This document shows, one piece after another, positions 27,501 to 35,287 of a stretch of 64,000 bases of DNA. The notes under the pieces are model-generated. The model made no database searches. It saw only the letters and a program-made list of their open reading frames with translations, and was not told where the DNA came from. Position 1 is the first letter of the stretch. Every line of letters begins with the position of its first letter. Both the position numbers and the translations under genes were made by a program. The stretch comes from Pseudoduganella rivuli (lineage in GTDB: Bacteria; Pseudomonadota; Gammaproteobacteria; Burkholderiales; Burkholderiaceae_D), in the NCBI RefSeq assembly GCF_009674485.1, contig NZ_WKJJ01000009.1, positions 274,065 to 338,064 on the forward strand, written 5' to 3'.

Positions 27501-28303
27501 GCTTGCGCGCGACGGACAAGGCCGGCAACCTCGGCACGAATGACGGCGTGTCCGGCTACACCGTCTATTATGGCGACGGCTATGCGGGCAACCACACGGC
27601 CACCGGCAGCAAGGTGCTGTATACGCTGCTGGGCAACGACACGGTCGACGTCAGCGGCACTGAAAACACGGTCTATACAGGCTACGGCAACGACGCGGTA
27701 AACATCCAGAGCGGCAGCACGTACAACAAGGTGTACGGCGAAGGCGGCAGCGACACGATCAACGTCAACGGCAGCCACAACACGGTCGATGCAGGGACGG
27801 ATGGCGACACCATTACGATTTCCGGGGCCAGCAATACCGTGCACGGCGGCGATGGCGGCGATGAGTTCACCGTCAGCACGCTGGGCAGCTCGCTGTATGG
27901 TGAGAATGGCAGTGACAAGTTCACAGTGAACGCCAGCCTGTCCGGCACGCTGAGCGGACTGATTGACGGCGGCACGGACGGCACCGATGAATTGATCCTG
28001 GGCGTATCCAGCCAGACGCTGACGCTGGCCAATTTGACGTCGAACGTGACCAGCATTGAAAAGATCTCGCTCGGCACCAGCAACACATTGACCATCTCGG
28101 GTGCGGCAATCCAGGCCATGTCCGATACGGACAATATCCGCTTCGAAGGCGACAGCACGGACACGCTGTATTACGACAGCTCGCTGTGGGAATCCGCCAC
28201 CTGGATCCAGATCCTCGGCTACAACAAGTACCAGTTGAAGTCCGACACCAGCATCACGTTCATACTGGACAACGACATCCAGCTGCTCGGGATTGCCTCC
28301 TGA
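21527..28303 (+). CDS. Giant Ig-like repeat protein with RTX-like C-terminus (putative adhesin)
   Basis: About 2,258 residues from the ATG at 21527 (MSVSTALPTITP); an in-frame ATG at 21485 would add 14 residues, and neither has a strong ribosome-binding site. Order of parts: a Big_5/SbsA-like Ig domain (about 1-125); Ser/Thr-rich Ig-like domains, including ten copies of a roughly 100-residue module with GETxTVTxxFSEAVTG and a TWTATLTP strand, seven of them in strict tandem; two longer modules with KTPDLYSESDSYN and KTLDLAAASDSGT; another Big_5-like domain; then Gly/Asp-rich RTX-like turns (LLGNDTVDV, GYGNDAV, GEGGSDTI, GGDGGDEF) and a final domain. There are no Cys-rich parts and no Sec signal. 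This is typical of type I-secreted surface proteins, but no secretion genes lie nearby. Confidence 0.85.
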   Translation: MSVSTALPTITPTYSNSTGAASASLVLDFNKIIAAGTGLITITDGATQTYMGKDGTLRTRLIGATDTRTVDITDTSKVTISGDTVTIRLDTNLSPGKSYSVQMAAGVLQDEDGNAYSGLTDTSKLQFATSATAVPSAVVDSGITLSADTGASATDFITKSAAQTVSGKYSGTLAAGDSIKVSLDNGGTWIDATVDADSHTWSAAGTLTGSSTVVARVTDAAGHFSQAARQAYTFDTDAPTVASITVADADLVAGETTTVTIAFNEAVTGLKIADFAVTGGELSDLAMSVDCKTWTAKLTPTMGVANSTGQITLKAGSGVDVAGNSGPANDSSQSFNYSTVPDAPTATVATVSMKDSGSSASDFITNVTAQTISGTYTGTLAGSEYVEVSLDNGATWTKATSAGGEWSIPATTISASNTLKARVTNGYTYSNPVSEEYTLDQAAPTATVTLADSALAAGETSLVTIKFGEAVTGFTNDDITVANGTLSTVSSTDGGITWTATFTPSASTTDATNVITVNKAGVTDIAGNAGSGSATSANYTVDTVRPTASIAIADTALLAGETTTVTFTFSEAVTGFTTADVTIGNGTLSSLSSADGGTTWTATLTPTAHVHDSTNGITLDNTGIADLAGNAGTGATSSDNYTVSTKRPTATIAIADTALAAGDSTTVTITFSEAVTELPTSALSAGHGALSSFSSSDGGITWTGTLTPSASTHATTNVITLSNSVIKNASGNAGAGTTTSDNYTVATVRPTATISVADTALKVGDTPAVTITFSEAVTGLTAADFSVEHGSLSTPVTSDNGITWTATLTPTSGIEDTTNIITLDNTGVANSSGNSGSGSTSSANYTVDTERPTAAITIADSALTAGETTTVTFTFSEAVTGFSTADVTVANGTLSALSSSDNITWTATLTPSGSVDDSTNVVTLDNTAITDSAGNAGTGATSSDNYTVATVRPTATIALSDTALKAGETATVTITFSEAVTGLTSADLTVANGTVSSLTSSDGITWTGTFTPSTSIEDTTNTITLDNTGVQDASGNTGSGTTSSSNYSVDTAAPTATITLSDAVLITGETATVTITFSEAVTGLTTADFKSSGTLSGLASSDGGITWTATLTPSSNGSGEVQLYSSSVTDSAGNSGPDSSVSVNFTYNAAPTAVVDSIDMSNDAGNSTSDFITNLTSQDITGTLSAALASGEKVQVSLNGGDTWTDATTSGTSWTLSGQTISASSTLMARVTNGVTTSTTYSQIYTLDQSAPTLSSIGLSDSSLTAGETATVTLVFSEQVTGLVTTDFTVSGGTLSSLSSTDNITWTGTLTPTASGGIALAAASVTDLAGNSGPASASVSQEFSYRADATAPSATLSLNDTTLISGQTATLTLTLSEAVTDTPLASDFTVSGGSLGAFTSADGGTTWTATLTPTASASGSGSVTLNALSISDPSGNAGPTQSTLLAFSYDTQVPGSLASKTPDLYSESDSYNSAAEGTSFDNITKDDTPTITFSLASSGLTAGDYVDVLDTSNSNAILGTYTIESAALGAYGSSIFVTPTSVLTEGTHALVLRARDAAGNTGTQSSSLSITIDKTIASMSGKTLDLAAASDSGTSSTDNITNDSTPTVTFNVANTSGLAAGDVLQIIDTSNGNAVVGSHTVIASDYGASAADISIELTSLTDATHTLALQAVDKAGNTGTSSSALSVTIDTTAPTLSSSSPSGSASSIGIDTSSITLTFSEALVTNSQTGFKISNSGTTQDLREIVFEALSGNTGTYNPTTHTVTLSLSGSLQYSDSYGVAVYNAPLADTAGNSLSIGTSLLTFTTESEPVPVTPSAVTLSLTESTYASHSGTDDDHFTNNNTLTISGITASYLQYKLTSDDVSWTTLAVPSNATTYSFELPDDTYYAGGIQFRQYDVAGYESTSTTISDDWTIDTEAPTGHSSTSSFPSFFGLGTVIPLTLISGYMDGEFNLDEEFFEYTTDGSTWKKADSTTYQGWTINSVAIAEGGEIGLRATDKAGNLGTNDGVSGYTVYYGDGYAGNHTATGSKVLYTLLGNDTVDVSGTENTVYTGYGNDAVNIQSGSTYNKVYGEGGSDTINVNGSHNTVDAGTDGDTITISGASNTVHGGDGGDEFTVSTLGSSLYGENGSDKFTVNASLSGTLSGLIDGGTDGTDELILGVSSQTLTLANLTSNVTSIEKISLGTSNTLTISGAAIQAMSDTDNIRFEGDSTDTLYYDSSLWESATWIQILGYNKYQLKSDTSITFILDNDIQLLGIAS
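22853..24973 (+). repeat. Seven tandem ~303-bp Ig-like repeats
   Basis: Seven consecutive modules of about 101 residues start at about 22853, 23159, 23465, 23771, 24077, 24383 and 24680, each opening with a form of PTATIxxADTAL. Related single copies lie before and after. Similarity is visible at DNA level (for example ATCACGTGGACCG recurs once per unit), suggesting expansion by duplication and some homogenisation. Confidence 0.8.
27630..27925 (+). repeat. RTX-like Gly/Asp repeats
   Basis: Degenerate nonapeptide-like turns (GNDTVDV, GYGNDAVNI, GEGGSDTINV, GTDGDTITI, GGDGGDEFTV, GENGSDKFTV) are expected to form a calcium-binding beta-roll near the C-terminus of the giant protein. They are looser than the canonical GGxGxDxUx repeat. 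Confidence 0.65.
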
Positions 28304-28330
28304 CCCAGGCTCGATCCGGCCTGGTTCGGC

Positions 28331-29242
28331 TTACAGCGTACGGCGGCTTTCAAAGCGCCGTATCTCATCCGTCAGCGGATCGGCAAACGAAATCGCCCGC
28401 GCCAGCAGTTTTAACGGCGACGACACATCGTCCTGCTTGCACGGCAACGCGACCGGATAAAACGCGTCGTTGACGATGGGGATGCCCAGCGACGCCAGGT
28501 GCAGGCGCAACTGGTGCTGGCGGCCCGTGTGCGGCCACAGGCGGTACAAGGTGGTGCCATCGTCCCGGTGTTCGATCACGTCGATCACGGTTTCCGAATT
28601 CGGTTCGCCCGGCTCTTCTTTCATGACGAAGAATTTGTCGCCGTCCACCATGCGGCTGCGGTACGTGAACGGAAAATCCACGCCTTCCAGCCGTGGCGCC
28701 AGCGCTTCATATTCCTTTTGCACCACGCGCTTCTGGAACATCGACTGGTAGCGCCCCCGGCTGGCGATATTCGACGAAAAAATCACCACGCCGGCGGTTT
28801 CGCGGTCGAGGCGGTGGATCGGCGTCAACTCTTCGATACCGAGTTTTTTCCGCAGCCGCACCAGCAAGGTCTCATGCAGGAAGCGGCCCGACGGAATCAT
28901 GGGCAGGAAATGCGGTTTGTCGACGACCACCAGGTGGTCGTCCTGGAACAGGATTTCCTCTTCAAACGGAATCGGCGTTTCCGGCTGTTCCAGTTCGCGG
29001 TAATAAAAGATGCGCATGCCGCGCTGGTAGCGCGACTCGGGCGCCAACGGGCGGCCATCGTTGTCGACCACCTCGCCTTTGGCCATCCGTTCGCGCCACG
29101 CGCTTTCGGACACGGCCGGATAGTAGTCGACGAGAAAGGCCAGCATGTTCGGCCACTGCCCTTCCGGCAGCCACAAGTAACTGGGAGCGACGCCGTCGCG
29201 CATCGGCAGCGGCGCCTCTTCCCGCACGCGCGGGCGGGGCAT
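28331..29242 (-). CDS. RluA-family RNA pseudouridine synthase
   Basis: The 303-residue enzyme isomerises uridine in rRNA or tRNA. An N-terminal region of about 95 residues is followed by the RluA catalytic domain with HRLDRETAG (catalytic Asp146). VVDKP near 106-110 and the QKEYEAL strand are also family hallmarks. The target site cannot be inferred. It follows the M48 protease gene on the minus strand with essentially no gap, and converges on the giant adhesin gene, where only a weak inverted repeat (CCAGGC/GCCTGG, 28305-28324) is seen. Confidence 0.9.
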   Translation of the reverse strand: MPRPRVREEAPLPMRDGVAPSYLWLPEGQWPNMLAFLVDYYPAVSESAWRERMAKGEVVDNDGRPLAPESRYQRGMRIFYYRELEQPETPIPFEEEILFQDDHLVVVDKPHFLPMIPSGRFLHETLLVRLRKKLGIEELTPIHRLDRETAGVVIFSSNIASRGRYQSMFQKRVVQKEYEALAPRLEGVDFPFTYRSRMVDGDKFFVMKEEPGEPNSETVIDVIEHRDDGTTLYRLWPHTGRQHQLRLHLASLGIPIVNDAFYPVALPCKQDDVSSPLKLLARAISFADPLTDEIRRFESRRTL

Positions 29243-29243
29243 G

Positions 29244-30143
29244 TTATTTCACGCCGGGCACGGGCAGCGTGCGGTAGGGCGGCAACTGGTCCGCATCCAC
29301 GCCCTTGGTGCGGGCAAACACCGGCAGCACCAGCGGCAGCGCTTTTTCCATGCGCTCGATGCGCTCCTTGCCGGCCGGGTGGGTCGACAGGAAGGCTGGC
29401 GGCGCGCCCTTGCTTTGCGTGGCCATCTTTTCCCACAGCACGCGGCCGGCGCGCGGATCGTAGCCGGCGCGGGCGGCCAGGTCCATGCCCACCAGGTCGG
29501 CGTCGCGCTCATCGTCGCGCGAGAATTTCAGCGCGGCGCCCTTGGTCACCAGGTTGCCGCCCAGTTCGCCGAGGCGCGGGTCGACACCGAAATACGCGGC
29601 GGCGCCGGCGCCCGCCAGGCGGCTCAGGAAGCCCGTGACGGCCGTCTTGCCGGCCTGTTCGCGCGCATGTTCGCGCAGCGCGTGGGCGATTTCATGGCCC
29701 ATGACCATGGCCACTTCATCGTCCGTCAAATTCAGCTTGGCCAGGATACCGGTGTAAAACGCAATGCGCCCACCCGGCATGCAAAACGCGTTGACGGTCG
29801 GTGAATTCAGCAGGTTGACTTGCCAGCCCCATTTCGCCGCTTCCGGATTCCAGCGCGGCGCAAACGGCACGATGCGGCGCGCGATATTGCGCAGGCGCTG
29901 CACTTGCGGATCACTGTCCGGCATCAGCGCACCTTTTTGCTGCGCCTGGCTCATCAATTGCAGGTATTGCTGTTTCGATTGCGCGTCGAACGCGGCGGCG
30001 TCGCCGGCAATGCCGCGCAGCGGCGACAGGTCATCGACAGGAATGCCGTCCTGCTCGCCCTTGTGAGGCGCCGCGACGGCAAGGGTGCTGACCGCCAGCG
30101 CCAGTGCGGCCAGGGTCAGTTTCAGCGGTTTCAGCGGTTTCAT
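29244..30143 (-). CDS. M48 family metalloprotease (periplasmic)
   Basis: The 299-residue zinc protease has a signal peptide (about 1-25, MKPLKPLKLTLAALALAVST). The zinc motif HEIAH is at 150-154, and the third ligand Glu212 lies in SRDDERDAD. The family includes LoiP/BepA-like envelope proteases. The ATG at 30143 overlaps the stop of the upstream transporter gene (ATGA). A much longer reading frame in phase extends into that gene, but its upstream part is only a shadow. Confidence 0.9.
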   Translation of the reverse strand: MKPLKPLKLTLAALALAVSTLAVAAPHKGEQDGIPVDDLSPLRGIAGDAAAFDAQSKQQYLQLMSQAQQKGALMPDSDPQVQRLRNIARRIVPFAPRWNPEAAKWGWQVNLLNSPTVNAFCMPGGRIAFYTGILAKLNLTDDEVAMVMGHEIAHALREHAREQAGKTAVTGFLSRLAGAGAAAYFGVDPRLGELGGNLVTKGAALKFSRDDERDADLVGMDLAARAGYDPRAGRVLWEKMATQSKGAPPAFLSTHPAGKERIERMEKALPLVLPVFARTKGVDADQLPPYRTLPVPGVK

Positions 30144-31372
30144 TTCGTTGAATTCCATGGTGCAATTTTGGGCAACATCATCATGGCGGGGAACGCCAGG
30201 ACAAAGCAGATAATAAAGAAGTTGAACCAGCCCGTTTCCGCCACGATGTAGCCGACCGACGCATTGATGAACGTGCGCGGCACGGCAGCCAGGCTGGAAA
30301 ACAGTGCATATTGGGTGGCAGTGTAACGCGGGTCGGTGCAGCGCGAGATAAATGCCACCAGTGCGGCCGTGCCCAGGCCGGTGCTGGTGAACGATTCGAA
30401 ACCATAGACGCCGGCCAGCAAGACCGGATCGGCGCCCGCCCTGGCCAGCCACGCAAAGCCGAGGATGGCCAGCGCCTGCAGCACGCCAAACACCCACAAC
30501 GCCCGGTTGATGCCCAGTTTCACCATCCACACGCCGCCGACGACGCCGCCGGCCAGGCTGGCCCACAGCACGGTGGCGTTGGCGGCCAGGCCGATCTGCG
30601 TGGTGGTAAAGCCGAGGTCGAGGAAAAACTTGGTGGCCAGCGCGGTGGCCATGGAATCGCCGATCTTGTACAGCAGGATGAAGGCGACGATCCACAACGC
30701 CCGCCGCCAGCCGTCGCGCTGGATGAATTCGCGGAACGGCAGCACGATGGCTTGCTGCAAGTTTTTCGGCGGGTCGCCATACACCTTCGGTTCTTTCACC
30801 AGCAAGGTGCAGGCCAGCCCCGGCAACATGAACGCGGCCACGATCCAGAACACCGTTGCCCACGGATAACTGTCGGCTAGCACCAGCCCCAGCGAACCGG
30901 GCACCAGTTGCGCGGCCTTGTAGGCGCTGACGATGGCGGCCGCGCCCAGGCCCTGTTCGTTATCTTCCAGCACTTCGCGGCGGTAGGCATCGATCACCAC
31001 GTCCTGGCTGGCCGACACGAAAGCGACCAGGCCGACGCTGACCGCCACCAGCCCGACCTGGCCGACGGGATCGAGCAAGCCCATGCCGCCGATCAGCAGG
31101 AACAGCGCCAGCTGGCTCAACGCCATCCAGCCGCGCCGGCGCCCCAGCGGCAGCGCATAGCGGTCCATCAGCGGCGACCACAGGAATTTGAACGTATAGG
31201 AAAACATGACGACCGAGAACAGGCCCAGCGTCTTGAGGTTCATGCCCGACTTGGACAGCCAGGCCTGGGTCAATGACAGCAGCGTGTACAGCGGCAGGCC
31301 GGAGCTGAACCCGAAAAACAGGATGGCCAGGATGCGGCCATTCAGATAGGAGCGCCAGCCCGCCGCCGCCAT
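30140..31372 (-). CDS. AmpG-like MFS transporter
   Basis: The 410-residue permease has about twelve membrane segments and a cytosolic start MAAAGWRSYLNGRILAILFF. The motifs GFSSGLPLYTLLSLTQAWL, FSYTFKFLWSPLMDRY and LGRRRGWM are characteristic of AmpG proteins, which import anhydro-muropeptides for cell-wall recycling. The start overlaps the metW stop by one base (TGATG) and the end overlaps the M48 gene, so all are likely read with metX-metW. An in-frame upstream extension lies within metW and is not used. Confidence 0.87.
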   Translation of the reverse strand: MAAAGWRSYLNGRILAILFFGFSSGLPLYTLLSLTQAWLSKSGMNLKTLGLFSVVMFSYTFKFLWSPLMDRYALPLGRRRGWMALSQLALFLLIGGMGLLDPVGQVGLVAVSVGLVAFVSASQDVVIDAYRREVLEDNEQGLGAAAIVSAYKAAQLVPGSLGLVLADSYPWATVFWIVAAFMLPGLACTLLVKEPKVYGDPPKNLQQAIVLPFREFIQRDGWRRALWIVAFILLYKIGDSMATALATKFFLDLGFTTTQIGLAANATVLWASLAGGVVGGVWMVKLGINRALWVFGVLQALAILGFAWLARAGADPVLLAGVYGFESFTSTGLGTAALVAFISRCTDPRYTATQYALFSSLAAVPRTFINASVGYIVAETGWFNFFIICFVLAFPAMMMLPKIAPWNSTK

Positions 31373-31989
31373 CAGTGCGCCGCCTTCTTGCGCAGGCGGA
31401 ACACGGCAAGTTCGCCGCGCAGGTTGGGCAAGACTTCGACGATCTTGCCTTCGGCCAGCGCCACGCATTCCACCACGTCCAGCCCCACTTCCTCCGCCAG
31501 TTCGCGGAAATCCGTGATGGTGGCGCAGCGCACGTTCGGCGTATCGTACCACTGGTACGGCAAGGTTTTCGACACCGGCATGCGGCCTTTCAGCAAGGCC
31601 ACGCGATGCGGCCAGTACGCGAAGTTGGGGAATGAAACGATGACTTCCTTGCCGACGCGGACGATGTCGCGCAACAGCTCTTCCACTTGCTTCATCATTT
31701 GCAGCGACGACAGGCACAGCACCGTATCGAACGAATTGTCGCGGAACAGGCCCAGGCCGTTTTCCATATCCTGCTGGATCACGCGCACGCCACGCTGCGT
31801 GCTTTCCAGCACCTTGTCGTCAGCAATCTCGATGCCGTAACCGGTGCACTGCTTGCCCGCTTGCAGGTATTCCATCATGACGCCATCGCCACAGCCCACG
31901 TCCAGCACGTGCGAGCCGGCTTTTACCCAGTGCGCGATGAACGCCAGGTCCGGGCGCGCGCTGCTCAAATCTTCAAAGGTCAACGTCAC
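31372..31989 (-). CDS. metW: Methionine biosynthesis protein MetW
   Basis: The 205-residue SAM-dependent methyltransferase-fold protein has HVLDVGCGDGVMMEYL as motif I and a VICSFPN-like region (EVIVSFPNFAYW). It is encoded beside metX in most proteobacteria and needed for the acyltransferase step in studied cases. Starts at GTG within GTGA, overlapping the metX stop; AAGGAG lies 7 bp upstream, an excellent ribosome-binding site. Confidence 0.94.
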   Translation of the reverse strand: MTLTFEDLSSARPDLAFIAHWVKAGSHVLDVGCGDGVMMEYLQAGKQCTGYGIEIADDKVLESTQRGVRVIQQDMENGLGLFRDNSFDTVLCLSSLQMMKQVEELLRDIVRVGKEVIVSFPNFAYWPHRVALLKGRMPVSKTLPYQWYDTPNVRCATITDFRELAEEVGLDVVECVALAEGKIVEVLPNLRGELAVFRLRKKAAH

Positions 31990-33131
31990 TTATTTACTCC
32001 TTGCGTCAATCCCTTCCAAACGCGATCGTAATACGCGCGCACCATGTTCATGTAGCGCGCATCTTCCAGCAGGAACGCATCGTGGCCGTGCGGCGCATCG
32101 ATTTCCGCGTACGTGACGGCGCGCCGGTTGGCGATCAGCGCATCGACGATTTCACGGGAACGCTCCGGCGAAAAACGCCAGTCCGTGGTGAACGACGCCA
32201 GGAAAAATTCCGCCTTGGTACCCGCCAGCGCCTTGGCCAGGTCACCGCCATGGTTACGGGCCGGATCGAAGTAATCCAGCGCCTTGGTGATCAGCAGGTA
32301 CGTGTTGGCATCGAAGTACGAGGAAAACTTGTCGCCCTGGTAGCGCAGGTACGATTCGATTTCAAAGTCCACGCCGAAGCCGAATTTGTATTCCTCCGCA
32401 TCGCGCAGCTTGCGGCCGAATTTCTCGCCCATCGAATCGTCCGACAGGTACGTGATATGGCCGATCATGCGCGCGACTTTCAAGCCGTTTTTCGGCACCA
32501 CGCCATGTTCGTAAAAATCGCCGCCATGGTAATCGGGGTCCGTCAGGATCGATTGGCGCGCCACGTCGTTGAAGGCGATATTTTGCGTCGACAGTTTCGG
32601 CGTCGACGCGATGACGAGGCAGTGGCCCAGGCGGTCCGGATACATGATGGACCAGGCCAGCGCCTGCATGCCGCCCAGCGAACCGCCCATGACGGCGGCA
32701 AAGCGGGCGATGCCCAGCTGGTCCGCCAGGCGCGCCTGCGCATTGACCCAGTCTTCCACCGTCACCACGGGGAAGGCTGCGCCATAGGGCTTGCCGGTGG
32801 CGGGATTGGTGTGCATCGGGCCCGTCGAGCCGAAGCACGAACCGGGGTTGTTGACCCCGATGACAAAGAATTTATCGGTGTCGAGCGGCTTGCCCGGTCC
32901 CACCATGTTGTCCCACCAGCCCACGTTATTCGGCTGGTCGGCATAGACGCCGGCCACGTGGTGGGACGCATTCAGGGCATGGCACACCAGCACGGCATTG
33001 GATTTGTCCGCGTTCAGGGTGCCATAGGTTTCATACATCAGCATATAGTCGCGCAGCTGCGCACCGCTTTGCAGTGGCAGCGGCTCCGCGAAATGCATGG
33101 TTTTCGGCGTTACGATTCCTATCGAAGGCAT
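31986..33131 (-). CDS. metX: Homoserine O-acyltransferase MetX
   Basis: Activates homoserine for methionine synthesis. The 381-residue alpha/beta hydrolase fold has the nucleophile in GGSLGGMQAL, with late Asp and His residues in the last 60 positions (APHGHDAFL). MetX proteins of this group may use acetyl- or succinyl-CoA; that choice cannot be made by eye. The 86-bp leader has an 8-bp perfect inverted repeat (33173-33197) but no recognisable riboswitch. Confidence 0.94.
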   Translation of the reverse strand: MPSIGIVTPKTMHFAEPLPLQSGAQLRDYMLMYETYGTLNADKSNAVLVCHALNASHHVAGVYADQPNNVGWWDNMVGPGKPLDTDKFFVIGVNNPGSCFGSTGPMHTNPATGKPYGAAFPVVTVEDWVNAQARLADQLGIARFAAVMGGSLGGMQALAWSIMYPDRLGHCLVIASTPKLSTQNIAFNDVARQSILTDPDYHGGDFYEHGVVPKNGLKVARMIGHITYLSDDSMGEKFGRKLRDAEEYKFGFGVDFEIESYLRYQGDKFSSYFDANTYLLITKALDYFDPARNHGGDLAKALAGTKAEFFLASFTTDWRFSPERSREIVDALIANRRAVTYAEIDAPHGHDAFLLEDARYMNMVRAYYDRVWKGLTQGVNK

Positions 33132-33172
33132 GGGTTTTCAGAAAAGCACGGCCCCACGGGCCATTGGTCAAT

Positions 33173-33197
33173 GCGGCGCCCCAATGATAGGCGCCGC
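33173..33197. other. Perfect inverted repeat between ptsI and metX
   Basis: GCGGCGCC (33173-33180) and GGCGCCGC (33190-33197) surround nine bases. There is no adjacent T run in either direction. It could be the 3'-end hairpin of the ptsHI transcript or part of the metX leader. Confidence 0.5.
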
Positions 33198-33217
33198 AAA
33201 CTGCCGGAAATGCAATT

Positions 33218-34963
33218 TTACAAAGCTTGCAATGCCTGTACGGCATCGGCGATGGCGTTCGGCTCCACCGCGCGCAGGATCTTGCGCGTCTGCGGCATGA
33301 TGAGGCCGAGGTCGCTGTTCAGGATTTCCTGCTTGACCGCCAGGAGCTGCGCAGGATGCATGGAGAATTCGCGCAGTCCCATGCCCAGCAACAGGCGGGT
33401 CAGCTTGACGTCACCTGCCATTTCACCGCAGACCGCCACGTCGATGCCGGCCTTGTGGCCGGCCGCAATAGTCATGGCAATGAGCTGGAGCACGGCGGGA
33501 TGCAGGGGATTGTAAAGGTGCGCCACCTCATAATCAACCCGGTCGATTGCCAGCGTATATTGGATCAGGTCATTGGTGCCGATCGACAGGAAGTCCATGC
33601 GCTTGACGAACATCGGCAGCGACAGGGCCGCCGCCGGGATTTCAATCATGGCGCCCACTTCCACCGCAGCGTCGTACGGGATGCCCGCTTCGCGCAACTG
33701 CCCCTTCGCTTGCTCGATCATGGCCAGCGCCTGGTCGATCTCGAACGCGTGGGCCAGCATCGGGATCAGGATGCGCACCTTGCCGTACACGGACGCGCGC
33801 AGGATCGCGCGCAACTGCGACAGGAACAGTTGCGGCTCGGCCAGGCAATAGCGGATCGCGCGCAATCCCAGCGCCGGGTTCAGCGCCGTGTGTTCGGCCT
33901 GGTCCAGCGGCTTGTCCGCCCCCAGGTCCAGCGTGCGGATGGTGACCACCCGCCCTTTCATCATTTCCACGGCCTTGCGGTATTGCTCGAACTGCTCGTC
34001 TTCCGACGGAATCGATGCGGCGCGGCCCATGAACAGGAATTCCGAGCGGAACAGGCCGACGCCATGGGCGCCCGACTCCAGCGCCGCCTCGCAATCTTCC
34101 GGCAATTCGATATTGGCCAGCAGCGTAATCGGCGTGCCGTCTTTCGTGACGGACGCGGTCTTTTTGAGTTTTTGCAGCTTCTTGCGGGCGCGCTGCTGTT
34201 GCAGCTGGCGCTCGCGGTATTGTTCCAGCACCAGCGCGCTGGGGTTGGCGATCACCACGCCGGTGTCGCCATCGATGATGACCCAGTCGTCCTGCTCGAT
34301 CAGGGTGGATGCCTGCGACATGCCGACCGCCGCCGGGATGTCGAGGCTGCGGGCCACGATGGCCGTGTGCGAGTTCTGGCCGCCCACGTCGGTGATGAAA
34401 CCGATGAAGGAACGGTCGCGGAACTTCAGCATGTCGGCCGGCGAGATATCGTGCGCCACCACGATCATCTGGGCCTGGAAGCCGTCCGGGTCGGGTTCAA
34501 CCTGCAGCGGCAGCGGCTCGCTGCCCATCAACACTTTCAAGACCCGCTCCGCCACCTGCTGGATGTCGGCTTTGCGCTCGCGCAGGTAGGGGTCTTCGAT
34601 TTCATCGAATTGCGCCGACAGTTCGTCGATTTGCGTCAGCAGCGCCCATTCGGCGTTGTAGTGGCGCGTGCGGATGATGTCCAGCGGTGCTTCCGAAATC
34701 ATCGGGTCCGACAGGATCAGCGCATGCACGTCGATGAACGCGCCCAGTTCGGTCGGCGCATCCTTCGGCAAATCATTCCACAAGGTCTGCAATTCACGGT
34801 GCACGGTGGCCAGCGCTTCGCGCAGGCGCGTGACTTCCGCTTCCAGGTGCTCTTCCTGCACCAGGTAATGTTTAACGTCCAGTGCTGCCGGCGCCAGCAT
34901 ATGTGCGCGGCCAATTGCGATGCCGCGTGAAACCGGGATACCGTGGAGGGAGAACGACGCCAT
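33218..34963 (-). CDS. ptsI: PTS enzyme I (phosphoenolpyruvate-protein phosphotransferase)
   Basis: Transfers phosphate from PEP to HPr. From the ATG at 34963 the protein has 581 residues and begins MASFSLHGIPVSRGIAIGRA, the usual EI start. An alternative ATG at 35002, in TAATG with the ptsH stop and preceded by AAGGCGAG, would add 13 residues and is also plausible. The phospho-His is in GGQNSHTAIVARSL; the PEP site includes FRSEFLFMGR and the C-terminal VCGEMAGD. It acts with the adjacent ptsH and a mannose-type EIIA; no EIIB or EIIC is present, which suggests a regulatory PTS. Confidence 0.95.
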   Translation of the reverse strand: MASFSLHGIPVSRGIAIGRAHMLAPAALDVKHYLVQEEHLEAEVTRLREALATVHRELQTLWNDLPKDAPTELGAFIDVHALILSDPMISEAPLDIIRTRHYNAEWALLTQIDELSAQFDEIEDPYLRERKADIQQVAERVLKVLMGSEPLPLQVEPDPDGFQAQMIVVAHDISPADMLKFRDRSFIGFITDVGGQNSHTAIVARSLDIPAAVGMSQASTLIEQDDWVIIDGDTGVVIANPSALVLEQYRERQLQQQRARKKLQKLKKTASVTKDGTPITLLANIELPEDCEAALESGAHGVGLFRSEFLFMGRAASIPSEDEQFEQYRKAVEMMKGRVVTIRTLDLGADKPLDQAEHTALNPALGLRAIRYCLAEPQLFLSQLRAILRASVYGKVRILIPMLAHAFEIDQALAMIEQAKGQLREAGIPYDAAVEVGAMIEIPAAALSLPMFVKRMDFLSIGTNDLIQYTLAIDRVDYEVAHLYNPLHPAVLQLIAMTIAAGHKAGIDVAVCGEMAGDVKLTRLLLGMGLREFSMHPAQLLAVKQEILNSDLGLIMPQTRKILRAVEPNAIADAVQALQAL

Positions 34964-35001
34964 ATTTTTCAGTGTTGTGTGTGGGCGGCGGTCATCCGGC
35001 A

Positions 35002-35271
35002 TTACTCGCCTTCGCCGAACTTGTCATTGACCAGCGCGGTCAGCGCCGTGATGCAATCCTGTTCATCGGGACCATCCGCTTCCAGCACCACCTTGGCGCC
35101 CTTGCCGGCCGCCAGCATCATCACGCCCATGATGGACTTGGCATTGATGCGGCGGGCATTGCGGGTCAGGAAAACGTCGCTTTTGTACTTGGCCGCCAGC
35201 TGCGTGAACTTGGCGGAGGCCCGTGCATGCAGGCCCAGCTTGTTAATGATTTCGAGTTCTTGCTGGATCAT
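35002..35271 (-). CDS. ptsH: Phosphocarrier protein HPr
   Basis: The 89-residue carrier has the active-site His15 in KLGLHARASAKF and the regulatory Ser46 in INAKSIMGVMML, the target of HPr kinase where that is present. The start is the ATG complementary to 35269-35271 with GAGAAC upstream; a longer in-frame reading overlaps the EIIA gene. It lies between the EIIA gene (16-bp gap) and ptsI. Confidence 0.96.
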   Translation of the reverse strand: MIQQELEIINKLGLHARASAKFTQLAAKYKSDVFLTRNARRINAKSIMGVMMLAAGKGAKVVLEADGPDEQDCITALTALVNDKFGEGE

Positions 35272-35287
35272 AAAGGTTCTCAGTTGG

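Noticed and set aside
33132..33217. metX leader considered as a SAM riboswitch
   Set aside because: Only a single 8-bp hairpin is visible; no pseudoknot or known SAM-riboswitch core was recognised.
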